Source: an uncultured Ruminococcus sp. (lineage in GTDB: Bacteria > Bacillota > Clostridia > Lachnospirales > Lachnospiraceae). From it: DNA of 64,000 bases. How positions within the stretch are numbered: the stretch's first letter is position 1; each line of letters starts with the position of its first letter. A model generated the notes under the pieces. That model was not told the DNA's origin. It was given only the letters and a program-made list of their open reading frames with translations, and made no database searches. Below, one piece after another: positions 32,633 to 40,741 of this stretch. The DNA is taken from positions 185,166 through 249,165 of the forward strand of contig FMEL01000001.1 in assembly GCA_900066355.1 (NCBI GenBank), written 5' to 3'. Made by a program: the position numbers and the translations under genes.

Positions 32633-35600
32633 TTATTTAAAGTACTCTACACCGGATTCAAAGATCTTAATATCCTGTTCTCCGTAAATGTTGACAGCCA
32701 CTCCATCGCCACGACGCTCGCTGTGTGCCATCTTACCGAGGATACGTCCGTCAGGACTTGTGATACCTTCGATGTTCATGTAGGAACCATTGACATTCCA
32801 TTCTTCGTCTGCACTTAAGTTTCCATTCGGAGTTACATACTGAGTTGCAACCTGTCCGTTGGCAAAGAGTTTTGCAAGCCATTCATCGTTGGCAACAAAA
32901 CGTCCCTCTCCGTGGGATGCCGGGTTACAGTATACACCGCCGAGCTGTGCTTTCTGAAGCCATGGAGACTTGTTGCTTACAACCTTGGTGTAAACCATCT
33001 TGGAGATATGACGTCCGATGGTGTTGAAGGTCAGTGTCGGGGAATCCTCTTTCTGTCCGCAGATCTCACCATACGGTACAAGGCCAAGTTTGATGAGTGC
33101 CTGGAAACCATTGCAGATACCAAGTGCAAGGCCGTCTCTCTCATTAATCAGTTTCATAACGGCTTCTTTGATCTTTGCATTCTGGAATGCAGTTGCAAAG
33201 AATTTTGCAGAACCATCCGGTTCATCACCTGCGGAGAATCCTCCTGGGAACATGATAATCTGCGCCTGATCAATTGCTTTCTCAAAGAGTTCTACAGAAT
33301 CATGGATATCCTCTGCTGTCAGGTTCTTGAAGACTTTGACGTCTACTTCTGCGCCGGCTCTCTCAAATGCGCGTGTGCTGTCGTATTCGCAGTTGGTTCC
33401 CGGGAATACCGGAATAAATACACGCGGTTTTGCAACTTTGTGTTTGCATACATAAATGTTTTCTGCATGGTACAGCTCATCTTTAGCCGGTTTTTCATTT
33501 TCTTCACCGGAAACTGTCTTGAAGACTCTTTCCAGAGTTCCTTTCCATGCTTCTACTGCTTCTGCCTCAGTGATCACGGTATCTCCGTAAGAGAATTTGC
33601 CATCCTCGGTAACTTCACCGATCAGTGTATAAGTGATGGAAAGCTCACCGACTTTTTCTGCCGGAACTTCCATGATGATGTCACCAAATCCCGGAGCAAA
33701 GAAATCTCTCGGATCCAGATTATGCTCGATCTTTACACCAAATGCGTTACCAAATGCCATCTTGGAAACGGCTGCTGCAATACCGTGGCGATCCAGTGCA
33801 TAGGCAGAAACAACTTTGCCGTTCTGGATATCGTTATGGAGTTTTTCGTACTGATCCATGATTCCTGCATAATCCGGCAGATCATACTGATCATGTGGTG
33901 CACGCAGCCATACCAGTTTGTTTCCGGCTTTTTTGAGTTCCGGAGTAATCACATCCTGAATTTTCGCCACATCTACAGCAAAGGATACCAGTGTCGGAGG
34001 TACGTCGATTTCATTGAAAGTACCGGACATACTGTCTTTGCCACCGATGGACGGAAGTCCGAATCCCATCTGTGCCGCATATGCACCAAGCAGTGCGGAG
34101 AATGGCTGACTCCATCTCTTCGGATCTTCTGTCATACGACGGAAGTATTCCTGGAATGTGAAACGGATTTTTTTGTAATCACCACCTGTTGCAACGATTC
34201 TTGCAACAGATTCTGTCACTGCATAGGCAGCTCCGTGATACGGACTCCATGAGGACAGATACGGATCAAATCCATAGCTCATCATAGTAACTGTGTCTGT
34301 TTTTCCGTTCTGTACCGGAACTTTTGCTACCATACTCTGTGTCTCGGTAAGCTGATACTGACCACCATATGGCATAAATACACTGCCTGCTCCGATAGAA
34401 CCGTCAAACATTTCAACGAGGCCCTTCTGTGAGCATACATTGAGATCAGCAAGTGTCTCCAGCCATTTCGCCTTTACATCAGCTACATCCGGGCGCTCTT
34501 CAAACAGATTGCCCTCTTTGTTCGGAATCTCTACTTCTACAGTTGTTTCCTGATGTGCACCGTTGGTATCAAGGAAGGCACGGGAAATATTCACGATTTC
34601 TTTGCCTCTCCATGTAAGAACAAGGCGTGGGTCTTCGGTAACAACTGCAACCGGAATTGCCTCCAGGTTTTCTTCGTTTGCATAACCGAGGAATGTATCA
34701 ACATCTTTCGGATCTACAACAACTGCCATACGCTCCTGAGATTCAGAGATTGCAATCTCTGTACCATCAAGACCGGCATATTTTTTCGGAACTTTATCAA
34801 GGTCTACGCGAAGGCCTGCTGCCAGTTCTCCGATAGCAACGGATACACCGCCGGCACCAAAGTCGTTACATTTCTTAATGATATGACTGACTTCTTCACG
34901 TCTGAACATACGCTGGATCTTACGCTCTGTCGGTGCATTACCTTTCTGTACTTCTGCACCGCAGACTTCGATAGATGCCTCTGTATGTACTTTTGAGGAA
35001 CCGGTTGCACCACCGATACCGTCACGGCCTGTACGTCCGCCGAGCAGGATAATGATATCTCCCGGATCGGAATTTTCACGGATAACGGCACGTCTCGGAG
35101 CTGCGCCCATAACGGCACCGATCTCCATACGTTTTGCAACATAATCCGGATGATAGACTTCTTTTACATAACCGGTAGCAAGACCGATCTGGTTACCATA
35201 AGAGCTGTAGCCATGAGCTGCACCTCTGACCAGTTTTTTCTGCGGAAGTTTTCCTTTAAGAGTTTCTTTTACGGATACTGTCGGATCTGCTGCACCGGTC
35301 ACACGCATTGCCTGATATACATAAGTACGTCCGGAAAGCGGGTCACGGATAGCACCACCAAGGCAGGTTGCCGCACCACCGAATGGTTCGATCTCGGTCG
35401 GATGGTTGTGTGTCTCATTCTTGAAGTTGATCAGCCACTCCTCTTCTTTACCGTCCACGTCAACCGGAACAACGATACTGCAGGCATTGATCTCATCAGA
35501 TTCTTCCTGATCTGCAAGTTTACCTTCAGATTTCAGTTTTTTCATTGCCATCAGAGCAAGATCCATCAGGCAGACAAATTTGTCATCGCGATCTTTGTAA

Positions 35601-36391
35601 AGTACTTCTCTGTCTGCAAGATATTTTTCGTAAGTCTTAACGATTGGTTCTTTGTAATCGCCTTCATCAAACTTCACATCGGTAAGCTCTGTGGAGAATG
35701 TGGTATGACGACAGTGATCGGACCAGTATGTATCAAGTACACGGATCTCTGTCATGGACGGATCACGTTTTTCTTCGTTTTTAAAGTAATTCTGGATGTG
35801 CTGGAAATCCTTGAAGGTCATTGCAAGATTCAGAGAATCATACAGTGCTTTAAGGTCTGCTTCCGGCATATCTTTGAATCCGTCAAAGATTTTGACATCT
35901 TCCGGTTCCGGGAATACAGTAACCAGTGTCTCCGGTTTCTCGAGACCTGTTTCACGGGAATCTACCGGGTTGATGCAGTGATGTTTGATCGCTTCAAATT
36001 CTTCGGCTGTTACATTTCCTTCTATTACATAAGTTGTTGCAGAGCGGATGATCGGCTGTGAATCTCCATCCAGAAACTGCACACACTGAACTGCTGAGTC
36101 AGCTCTCTGATCAAACTGACCCGGAAGATATTCTACAGAAAAAATCTTCGCATCTTCTGCTGCTTCGAATTTTTCAAAATACAGATCATCTACCGGCGGT
36201 TCTGCGAATACGGTTCTGCATGCTTTTTCAAAAACTTCATCTGAAATATTTTCTACATCATAGCGGATCAGCACTCTGACTTTTGATGCGGATTTGATTC
36301 CGAGATAGCTGCTGATCTCGTGCTTTAATTCTTTTGCCTGTACTGCATAGGCTGGTTTCTTTTCTACATAAACGCGTCTTACGTTACTCAT
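32633..36391 (-). CDS. purL: Phosphoribosylformylglycinamidine synthase, single-chain form
   Basis: This ATP-dependent enzyme converts FGAR and glutamine to FGAM in purine synthesis. At 1252 residues it is the fused form, containing the synthetase and glutaminase parts together, unlike the PurS/PurL/PurQ set of Bacillus. Visible pieces are NETHNHPTEIEPFGGAATC, SDHCRHTTFSTEL, DFGAGGVSVAIGELA and GGKDSMSGTF in the synthetase. The C-terminal amidotransferase shows VFPGTNCEYDSTRAFERAGA, the catalytic Cys in LGICNGFQAL, and the final His/Glu region (ASHGEGRFV). It is monocistronic. Confidence 0.97.
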   Translation of the reverse strand: MSNVRRVYVEKKPAYAVQAKELKHEISSYLGIKSASKVRVLIRYDVENISDEVFEKACRTVFAEPPVDDLYFEKFEAAEDAKIFSVEYLPGQFDQRADSAVQCVQFLDGDSQPIIRSATTYVIEGNVTAEEFEAIKHHCINPVDSRETGLEKPETLVTVFPEPEDVKIFDGFKDMPEADLKALYDSLNLAMTFKDFQHIQNYFKNEEKRDPSMTEIRVLDTYWSDHCRHTTFSTELTDVKFDEGDYKEPIVKTYEKYLADREVLYKDRDDKFVCLMDLALMAMKKLKSEGKLADQEESDEINACSIVVPVDVDGKEEEWLINFKNETHNHPTEIEPFGGAATCLGGAIRDPLSGRTYVYQAMRVTGAADPTVSVKETLKGKLPQKKLVRGAAHGYSSYGNQIGLATGYVKEVYHPDYVAKRMEIGAVMGAAPRRAVIRENSDPGDIIILLGGRTGRDGIGGATGSSKVHTEASIEVCGAEVQKGNAPTERKIQRMFRREEVSHIIKKCNDFGAGGVSVAIGELAAGLRVDLDKVPKKYAGLDGTEIAISESQERMAVVVDPKDVDTFLGYANEENLEAIPVAVVTEDPRLVLTWRGKEIVNISRAFLDTNGAHQETTVEVEIPNKEGNLFEERPDVADVKAKWLETLADLNVCSQKGLVEMFDGSIGAGSVFMPYGGQYQLTETQSMVAKVPVQNGKTDTVTMMSYGFDPYLSSWSPYHGAAYAVTESVARIVATGGDYKKIRFTFQEYFRRMTEDPKRWSQPFSALLGAYAAQMGFGLPSIGGKDSMSGTFNEIDVPPTLVSFAVDVAKIQDVITPELKKAGNKLVWLRAPHDQYDLPDYAGIMDQYEKLHNDIQNGKVVSAYALDRHGIAAAVSKMAFGNAFGVKIEHNLDPRDFFAPGFGDIIMEVPAEKVGELSITYTLIGEVTEDGKFSYGDTVITEAEAVEAWKGTLERVFKTVSGEENEKPAKDELYHAENIYVCKHKVAKPRVFIPVFPGTNCEYDSTRAFERAGAEVDVKVFKNLTAEDIHDSVELFEKAIDQAQIIMFPGGFSAGDEPDGSAKFFATAFQNAKIKEAVMKLINERDGLALGICNGFQALIKLGLVPYGEICGQKEDSPTLTFNTIGRHISKMVYTKVVSNKSPWLQKAQLGGVYCNPASHGEGRFVANDEWLAKLFANGQVATQYVTPNGNLSADEEWNVNGSYMNIEGITSPDGRILGKMAHSERRGDGVAVNIYGEQDIKIFESGVEYFK

Positions 36392-36474
36392 AAGTAAGAA
36401 ACTCCTTTCAGATATGTGTTTGTCTTATAGTTGTATATTAGTGATGCAGACATACTTGTGCTGCTTCAGAATAT

Positions 36475-36503
36475 ATAGTATCATAACAAATATCATTAGT
36501 AAA
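36475..36503 (-). promoter_or_regulatory. Candidate promoter of purL
   Basis: On the minus strand TTTACT (36498-36503) and TACTAT (36475-36480) are 17 bp apart, in the AT-rich gap between divergent purL and the LysR gene. The LysR protein could bind here. Confidence 0.5.
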
Positions 36504-36556
36504 ATTAATATATCTTATATCTTTTATTATTTAAGCTTATTAGTCAGGAGGTTCCT

Positions 36557-37426
36557 ATGGATATCAATCTTGAGCTTTACAAAGTTTTTTACTATGTTGC
36601 CACTTCTTTAAGTTTTTCGGAGGCATCCCGCCAGCTTTTTATTTCTCAGTCAGCCGTAAGCCAGTCGATCAAAACGCTGGAAAAAAAGTTGAATCACACA
36701 CTTTTTATCCGAAGCACCAAAAAAGTCCTCCTCACACCGGAAGGAGAACTTCTTCTGCAGCATGTCAAACCGGCTTTGCAGATGCTCGCCGAGGGAGAAA
36801 CTCTGCTTTCCGGAGACAATATGCTGAAGGGACAACTCCGTATCGGTGCCAGTGACACGATCTGCCGTTATTATCTGATCAGTTACCTGCAGCAGTTTCA
36901 TCAGGTGTTCCCTGATGTTCGCATCAAAGTCACCAACAGCACTTCCATCGGCTGTGTGGAACTTCTGGAAAAAGGCCAGGTCGACCTGATCGTCTGCAAT
37001 TTTCCGAATTCACGTCTCGGCAATCATATGCAGATCCGTGTCTTAAAAGAATTTCAGGACATTTTTATAGGAAATCCTGAGTATTTTCCTTTAAATGACA
37101 TGCCCCGTGAGCTGAATACTCTGCTTGAGTATCCGATCCTGATGCTGTCCGGCAAGAGTACGACCAGCGAATACCTTCATCAGGCGTTTGCCTCTCAGGG
37201 GTTAAACCTGCTGCCGGAAGTCGAACTCAACAGCAACGACCTTCTGATGGATCTCGCCCGCATCGGGCTCGGCATTGCCTGCATTCCGGATTATATGCTC
37301 TCGCCCGATGATTCCCTGAAACCGATCTCAATTATCAGTGGTCTTTCCCCCAGACAGCTTGTACTTGTCTACCATGACGGTCAGCCGCTTTCACAGGCAG
37401 CGGAAAGATTTCTTGAAATATTGTAA
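36557..37426 (+). CDS. LysR-family transcriptional regulator
   Basis: The N-terminal winged helix-turn-helix (about 1-60: YVATSLSFSEASRQLFISQS, then SVSQSIKTLE-type recognition helix and TPEGELLL) is followed by a substrate-binding domain (about 88-289) starting LRIGASDTICRYYLISYLQQ. It is divergent from purL with a 165-bp gap, a common layout for a regulator and its target, but also faces the mrp cluster across a terminator. The effector is unknown. AGGAGG precedes the ATG at 36557. It is one of few plus-strand genes after 7 kb. Confidence 0.93.
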   Translation: MDINLELYKVFYYVATSLSFSEASRQLFISQSAVSQSIKTLEKKLNHTLFIRSTKKVLLTPEGELLLQHVKPALQMLAEGETLLSGDNMLKGQLRIGASDTICRYYLISYLQQFHQVFPDVRIKVTNSTSIGCVELLEKGQVDLIVCNFPNSRLGNHMQIRVLKEFQDIFIGNPEYFPLNDMPRELNTLLEYPILMLSGKSTTSEYLHQAFASQGLNLLPEVELNSNDLLMDLARIGLGIACIPDYMLSPDDSLKPISIISGLSPRQLVLVYHDGQPLSQAAERFLEIL

Positions 37427-37467
37427 CTTCCGGATGATTGCAGAATAATTTTTTATAATGTAAAAGG

Positions 37468-37527
37468 CCCGGCAGCCGACGTAGTTTATCTGAAATTCAG
37501 ATTTTCTCCGCCTCTGTCGGGCATTTA
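37468..37527. terminator. Bidirectional hairpin between convergent lysR and mrp
   Basis: GCCCGGCAG (37468-37476) pairs with CTGTCGGGC (37514-37522), and ATCTG (37489-37493) with CAGAT (37499-37503) inside the loop. T-rich flanks are present on both sides, so both genes can end here. Confidence 0.75.
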
Positions 37528-37528
37528 T

Positions 37529-38365
37529 TTACTCTGGCATTACTTCGACTGCCTTCGCGATATATTCGTTGTTGATCTGATCAAATGCTCCTCCGTCAGC
37601 CCTGGAAGCATAATCCATATCAATCGGCATCTTACCCACAACCGGTACATTCAGCTCTGCCGCAATCTCATCGATGTGACTTTCACCAAAAATCTTAATC
37701 GGTTTACCGCAGTCCGGACATTTTACATAGCTGTAGTTCTCAACGATTCCGAGAACCGGGATCTTCATCATTTCAGCCATGTTGTATGCTTTCTTTACGA
37801 TCATCTTTACAAGGTCCTGTGGCGAACTTACGATCACGATTCCGTCGATCGGAAGTGACTGGAATACTGTAAGCGGCACATCACCTGTTCCCGGAGGCAT
37901 ATCTACAAAGAGATAGTCGATCTTGTCCCAGACAACATCAGTCCAGAACTGTTTGACCATATTTGCAAGAACCGGTCCTCTCCAGATAACCGGAGTGTCT
38001 TCTGTAGGAAGAAGCAGGTTGATGGACATGACCTTGATGCCATTTGCCGTCTCCATCGGATAAATGCCGTTGTCGTCTGCCTGTGCAGCGCCTGTAAGAC
38101 CATACATCTTTGGAATAGACGGTCCGGTGATATCTGCATCCAGAATACCTACTTTATAGCCCTTTGCTGCCATTGCATTTGCAAGGGAACCTGTTACGAA
38201 AGATTTACCTACGCCCCCCTTACCGCTGACAACACCGATCACGTGTTTTACATCAGAAAAAATATTTGCCGGTGCAAGAAAATTCTGTGGCTCGCTCTTG
38301 CCTTTGCTTGCACATCCTTCGCAGCTTGATTTGCTGCATGAGCTGTTACTGCATTCCTTTGCCAT
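37529..38365 (-). CDS. Mrp/NBP35-type P-loop ATPase, iron-sulfur cluster carrier
   Basis: Mrp-family ATPases carry or insert Fe-S clusters. The 278-residue protein has a deviant Walker A (VVSGKGGVGKS), LDADITGPSIPKM, DMPPGTGDVPLTV and a C-terminal CPDCGKP cluster-type motif. It has an unusual Cys-rich N-terminus (CSNSSCSKSSCEGC, about residues 5-18), seen in NBP35-like proteins. It lies 15 nt downstream of the CsoR-type regulator and is downstream of the DUF3343/YedF genes, consistent with sulfur, selenium or Fe-S handling. Confidence 0.92.
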   Translation of the reverse strand: MAKECSNSSCSKSSCEGCASKGKSEPQNFLAPANIFSDVKHVIGVVSGKGGVGKSFVTGSLANAMAAKGYKVGILDADITGPSIPKMYGLTGAAQADDNGIYPMETANGIKVMSINLLLPTEDTPVIWRGPVLANMVKQFWTDVVWDKIDYLFVDMPPGTGDVPLTVFQSLPIDGIVIVSSPQDLVKMIVKKAYNMAEMMKIPVLGIVENYSYVKCPDCGKPIKIFGESHIDEIAAELNVPVVGKMPIDMDYASRADGGAFDQINNEYIAKAVEVMPE

Positions 38366-38380
38366 TTTATTGTTACTCCT

Positions 38381-38728
38381 TTATTTCATAAATCTGTCGA
38401 TTGCCCGTTCCAGTTCTTTGATTGCATCTCTGTCACCATGCTCCACTGCATCCACAATACAATGCTCGATATGATCCTGAAGGATGATCTTGCCGGTATT
38501 GTTGATTGCTGACTTTACAGCGGAAAGCTGGATCAGCACTTCCGAACAGTCCCTGCCGTCCTCTACCATCCGCTTGATGGACTCCAGATGTCCGATTGCC
38601 CTGGATAATCTGTTCAGGACTGCTTTTGTCTGTTCATGGCTGTGATGATGACCATGTGGACCGTGAGAATGCTCGATCACTGTCCCGTCCTCACGAACAT
38701 GTACATGGGTTTCTTTTGTCTCACTCAT
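38381..38728 (-). CDS. CsoR/FrmR-family metal-sensing repressor with His-rich N-terminus
   Basis: Members are all-helical repressors that release DNA on binding Cu(I), Ni or on thiol chemistry. The core (about 33-115) has AVLNRLSRAIGHLESIKRMV, the Cys of DGRDCSEVLIQL, and DHIEHCIVDA, giving the C...H-x3-C ligand pattern of copper-type CsoR. The first 32 residues are His-rich (HVHV; HSHGPHGHHHSHEQ), a tail absent from standard CsoR. ATG 38728 has an AAAGGAG site; an upstream in-frame start lacks one. Length is 115 aa. It forms a unit with mrp. Confidence 0.92.
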   Translation of the reverse strand: MSETKETHVHVREDGTVIEHSHGPHGHHHSHEQTKAVLNRLSRAIGHLESIKRMVEDGRDCSEVLIQLSAVKSAINNTGKIILQDHIEHCIVDAVEHGDRDAIKELERAIDRFMK

Positions 38729-38740
38729 GTTTTCTCCTTT

Positions 38741-38757
38741 TGCCTGAGTTTCAGGCA
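38741..38757. promoter_or_regulatory. Perfect dyad TGCCTGA-N3-TCAGGCA upstream of the CsoR-type gene
   Basis: Seven-bp arms flank a 3-bp centre. The site lies between the candidate -10 element (38784-38789) and the ribosome-binding site, so it could be the operator for CsoR-type autoregulation or a leader hairpin. Confidence 0.45.
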
Positions 38758-38783
38758 TTCCGGTATTTTATTGCGTAAATCTT

Positions 38784-38813
38784 ATTATACCATAAATACT
38801 AAATCTCTGTAAA
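38784..38813 (-). promoter_or_regulatory. Candidate promoter of csoR-like/mrp
   Basis: On the minus strand TTTACA (38808-38813) and TATAAT (38784-38789) are 18 bp apart. The -35 overlaps the end of the small hypothetical gene upstream. Confidence 0.6.
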
Positions 38814-39026
38814 GGAGCATCGTTGTTTTATCTGAGAAGTCACAATATCAAATACAATCGTGCCGTCCGGCAGAACAGTCTTGTCATAACTTACATCTTT
38901 TCCCTGAAATTTGTGTCTGACATACTCTTCCGGGTCTGCAATCTCTACCTCTTCGACAAACACATCTCGCATCTGGTTTCTGGGACACTTATTAAAAATC
39001 TCCCAGATCACTTCGTATTCTTTCAT
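38799..39026 (-). CDS. Small hypothetical protein downstream of DUF3343 (75 aa)
   Basis: The protein starts MKEYEVIWEIFNKCPRNQMR and has a central acidic patch (VEEVEIADPEEYV) and a strand-rich end (TIVFDIVTSQIKQRCSF). No family name is recognised. An alternative ATG at 39056 overlaps the DUF3343 stop; I prefer 39026 because the conserved-looking sequence starts there and GAGTGG precedes it. It lies in the yedF-DUF3343 transcription unit, so a role in sulfur or selenium handling is possible but only inferred from context. Confidence 0.65.
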   Translation of the reverse strand: MKEYEVIWEIFNKCPRNQMRDVFVEEVEIADPEEYVRHKFQGKDVSYDKTVLPDGTIVFDIVTSQIKQRCSFTEI

Positions 39027-39048
39027 AGTTTTCCACTCTTTCCGGATT

Positions 39049-39285
39049 TCAGACATCCAGCATCCACTTTCCTTCAATTTCTTCTGCAAATTCACGTTCC
39101 ACCGATGCAAGGCAGTCCTTTTCTTCCTGCAAAACCGCCCAGGAAAGGCCACAGCTTGCTGAAATCTCACGTGGTACCGGAATCAGTCTTCCGGGAATCT
39201 CACGTTCTTTACAGAAACGCTCCACTGCAATCGCACCGCTCGTGTTAAAAAAAGTCAGAAGATATCTGGGTACTTTTTTGATCAT
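39049..39285 (-). CDS. DUF3343 protein, putative Se/S carrier-like
   Basis: The 78-residue protein has the family pattern: YLLTFFNTSGAIAVERFC, then PGRLIPVPREISASCGLSW, with a conserved Cys after SAS. DUF3343 proteins often sit next to YedF and are thought to carry selenium or sulfur, an idea based on genome context rather than proof. Its start overlaps the yedF stop by 4 nt, so both are translated together. Confidence 0.88.
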   Translation of the reverse strand: MIKKVPRYLLTFFNTSGAIAVERFCKEREIPGRLIPVPREISASCGLSWAVLQEEKDCLASVEREFAEEIEGKWMLDV

Positions 39286-39902
39286 GGTTTTACAACTTTG
39301 GATGCTTTCGCCATCGTCTCTACAATATCATACATATTGGTCACTTCGCCTACTTTGAGTTTCTCAGTCAATCCGTAATAATTCAGGCAGGTACCGCAGG
39401 TCTTGATCGTCACCCCCTGTGCCTCCAGACTCTTTAAATCGTCAAGGGAATCGGAGCCTTCTGTCGTAAGCGTCGCACCTCCATTATAAAACAGCATGGT
39501 CTTCGGAAGCTCATCAAGCTGTGTCACTGCAAAAAGGAATCCTTTCATCAGGACCTTCCCGAGTTCATCATTTCCTCTTCCCATAGTCGCGGTATCTACA
39601 GCGATCACAAAATCACTCTTTACATCCGGAATGCAGTTTACTTCCTCCTGTATACCGGCAGATGGCTGTCTGTCTTTCACACGGAGAATTACATGAAATT
39701 CTCTGTCACTTTTTTTCTCGGCAAGTACTTCTGCCCCGGCAGTCCTTCCCATTCTTGTCAGATTCTGTACCGCAGTTTCATTATCTACAAAAACTGTGAT
39801 CTCCGCATCACCCTGTACACTGTCCAGAACCTTCTTTGTCTTTACAACCGGAATCGGGCACTGCTCGCCCATTGCATTTACTGTATATTTCTGTTCAGCC
39901 AT
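39282..39902 (-). CDS. yedF: YedF-type sulfurtransferase-like protein (TusA plus DsrE domains)
   Basis: An N-terminal TusA-like domain (about 1-75) has the sulfur-accepting Cys in GEQCPIPVVKTKK. A DsrE/F-like domain follows (about 95-206), with AVDTATMGRGNDELG, MLFYNGGATLTTEGS and the Cys pair KTCGTCLNYYGL. The family is annotated as related to selenium metabolism because it co-occurs with selenium genes, but no selA, selB or selD is in this window. It heads the unit yedF-DUF3343-hypothetical. Confidence 0.9.
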   Translation of the reverse strand: MAEQKYTVNAMGEQCPIPVVKTKKVLDSVQGDAEITVFVDNETAVQNLTRMGRTAGAEVLAEKKSDREFHVILRVKDRQPSAGIQEEVNCIPDVKSDFVIAVDTATMGRGNDELGKVLMKGFLFAVTQLDELPKTMLFYNGGATLTTEGSDSLDDLKSLEAQGVTIKTCGTCLNYYGLTEKLKVGEVTNMYDIVETMAKASKVVKP

Positions 39903-39945
39903 TTTATTACCTCCTGATGTCTGCTATTTTTCTGAAATTAACCTC

Positions 39946-39974
39946 ATTGTAGCAGACCTCTCTGACTTTTGCAA
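39946..39974 (-). promoter_or_regulatory. Promoter of the yedF unit
   Basis: On the minus strand TTGCAA (39969-39974) and TACAAT (39946-39951) are 17 bp apart, about 45 nt upstream of the yedF start. Confidence 0.65.
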
Positions 39975-40023
39975 CGCAAGTACCCTTCAGAACTCGTTTC
40001 CTAAAAAATTTTGTCGAAAAGAA

Positions 40024-40052
40024 TTGAACTTCTTCGAAGAATAGAGTATCAT
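40024..40052 (+). promoter_or_regulatory. xpt promoter with central 12-bp palindrome
   Basis: TTGAAC (40024-40029) and TATCAT (40047-40052) are 17 bp apart. The spacer opens with the perfect palindrome TTCTTCGAAGAA (40030-40041), in a classical repressor position. No purine riboswitch is recognised in the leader. Confidence 0.65.
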
Positions 40053-40097
40053 TATTATAATTTTATGAAAACGCTTAGAAATCAAAGGAGAGAAATC

Positions 40098-40670
40098 ATG
40101 CAGCTTTTAAAGGACCGTATACTGAAAGATGGAATCGTAAAACCAGGAAATATTTTGAAGGTAGACAGTTTTTTGAATCATCAGATGGATATTACTCTCA
40201 TCAACGAGATCGGCAAAGAGTTTAAAAGACGTTTCGCAGATTGTCCGATTACTAAAATCCTCACTATTGAGGCATCCGGCATCGGTATTGCCTGTATTGC
40301 CGCACAGTATTTTGATGTACCTGTCATTTTTGCCAAAAAAGCCCAGAGTCTGAATCTTGATGGTGAAATGTACTGTTCCAAGGTAGAATCCTTCACACAT
40401 AAGAAAGTATATGATGTGATCCTGTCCAAGAAATTTCTCGGACCGGAAGACCATGTACTTCTGATTGATGACTTCCTTGCAAACGGATGTGCATTACTCG
40501 GACTCATCGATATTGTCAAAGAATCCGGAGCAACGCTTGAAGGTGCCGGTATCGTTATCGAGAAAGGCTTCCAGAACGGCGGCCAGAAGATCCGTGATAT
40601 GGGTGTACGTCTGGAATCCCTCGCAATTGTAGATTCCATGACAGATGACTCCTTAACTTTCCGTGATTAA
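40098..40670 (+). CDS. xpt: Xanthine phosphoribosyltransferase
   Basis: Xpt salvages xanthine to XMP using PRPP. The 190-residue protein has the family start MQLLKDRILKDGIVKPGNIL, the base-recognition region IEASGIGIACIAAQYFDVPV and the PRPP loop VLLIDDFLANGCALLGL. I chose ATG 40098, behind AAAGGAG; an upstream in-frame start at 40011 would lie within the promoter. The plus-strand gene is alone between a promoter and a terminator. Confidence 0.95.
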   Translation: MQLLKDRILKDGIVKPGNILKVDSFLNHQMDITLINEIGKEFKRRFADCPITKILTIEASGIGIACIAAQYFDVPVIFAKKAQSLNLDGEMYCSKVESFTHKKVYDVILSKKFLGPEDHVLLIDDFLANGCALLGLIDIVKESGATLEGAGIVIEKGFQNGGQKIRDMGVRLESLAIVDSMTDDSLTFRD

Positions 40671-40683
40671 TCTGAATAAGTAA

Positions 40684-40719
40684 AAGGAACCCCTGCCAGC
40701 TGACAGAGGTTCCTTTTTT
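40684..40719 (+). terminator. Intrinsic terminator of xpt
   Basis: AAGGAACC with GGTTCCTT forms the outer stem, CTG with CAG the inner, followed by six T residues. It may also serve the convergent lipoprotein gene. Confidence 0.88.
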
Positions 40720-40741
40720 GTTTGTCTTTTATATAATTCAA

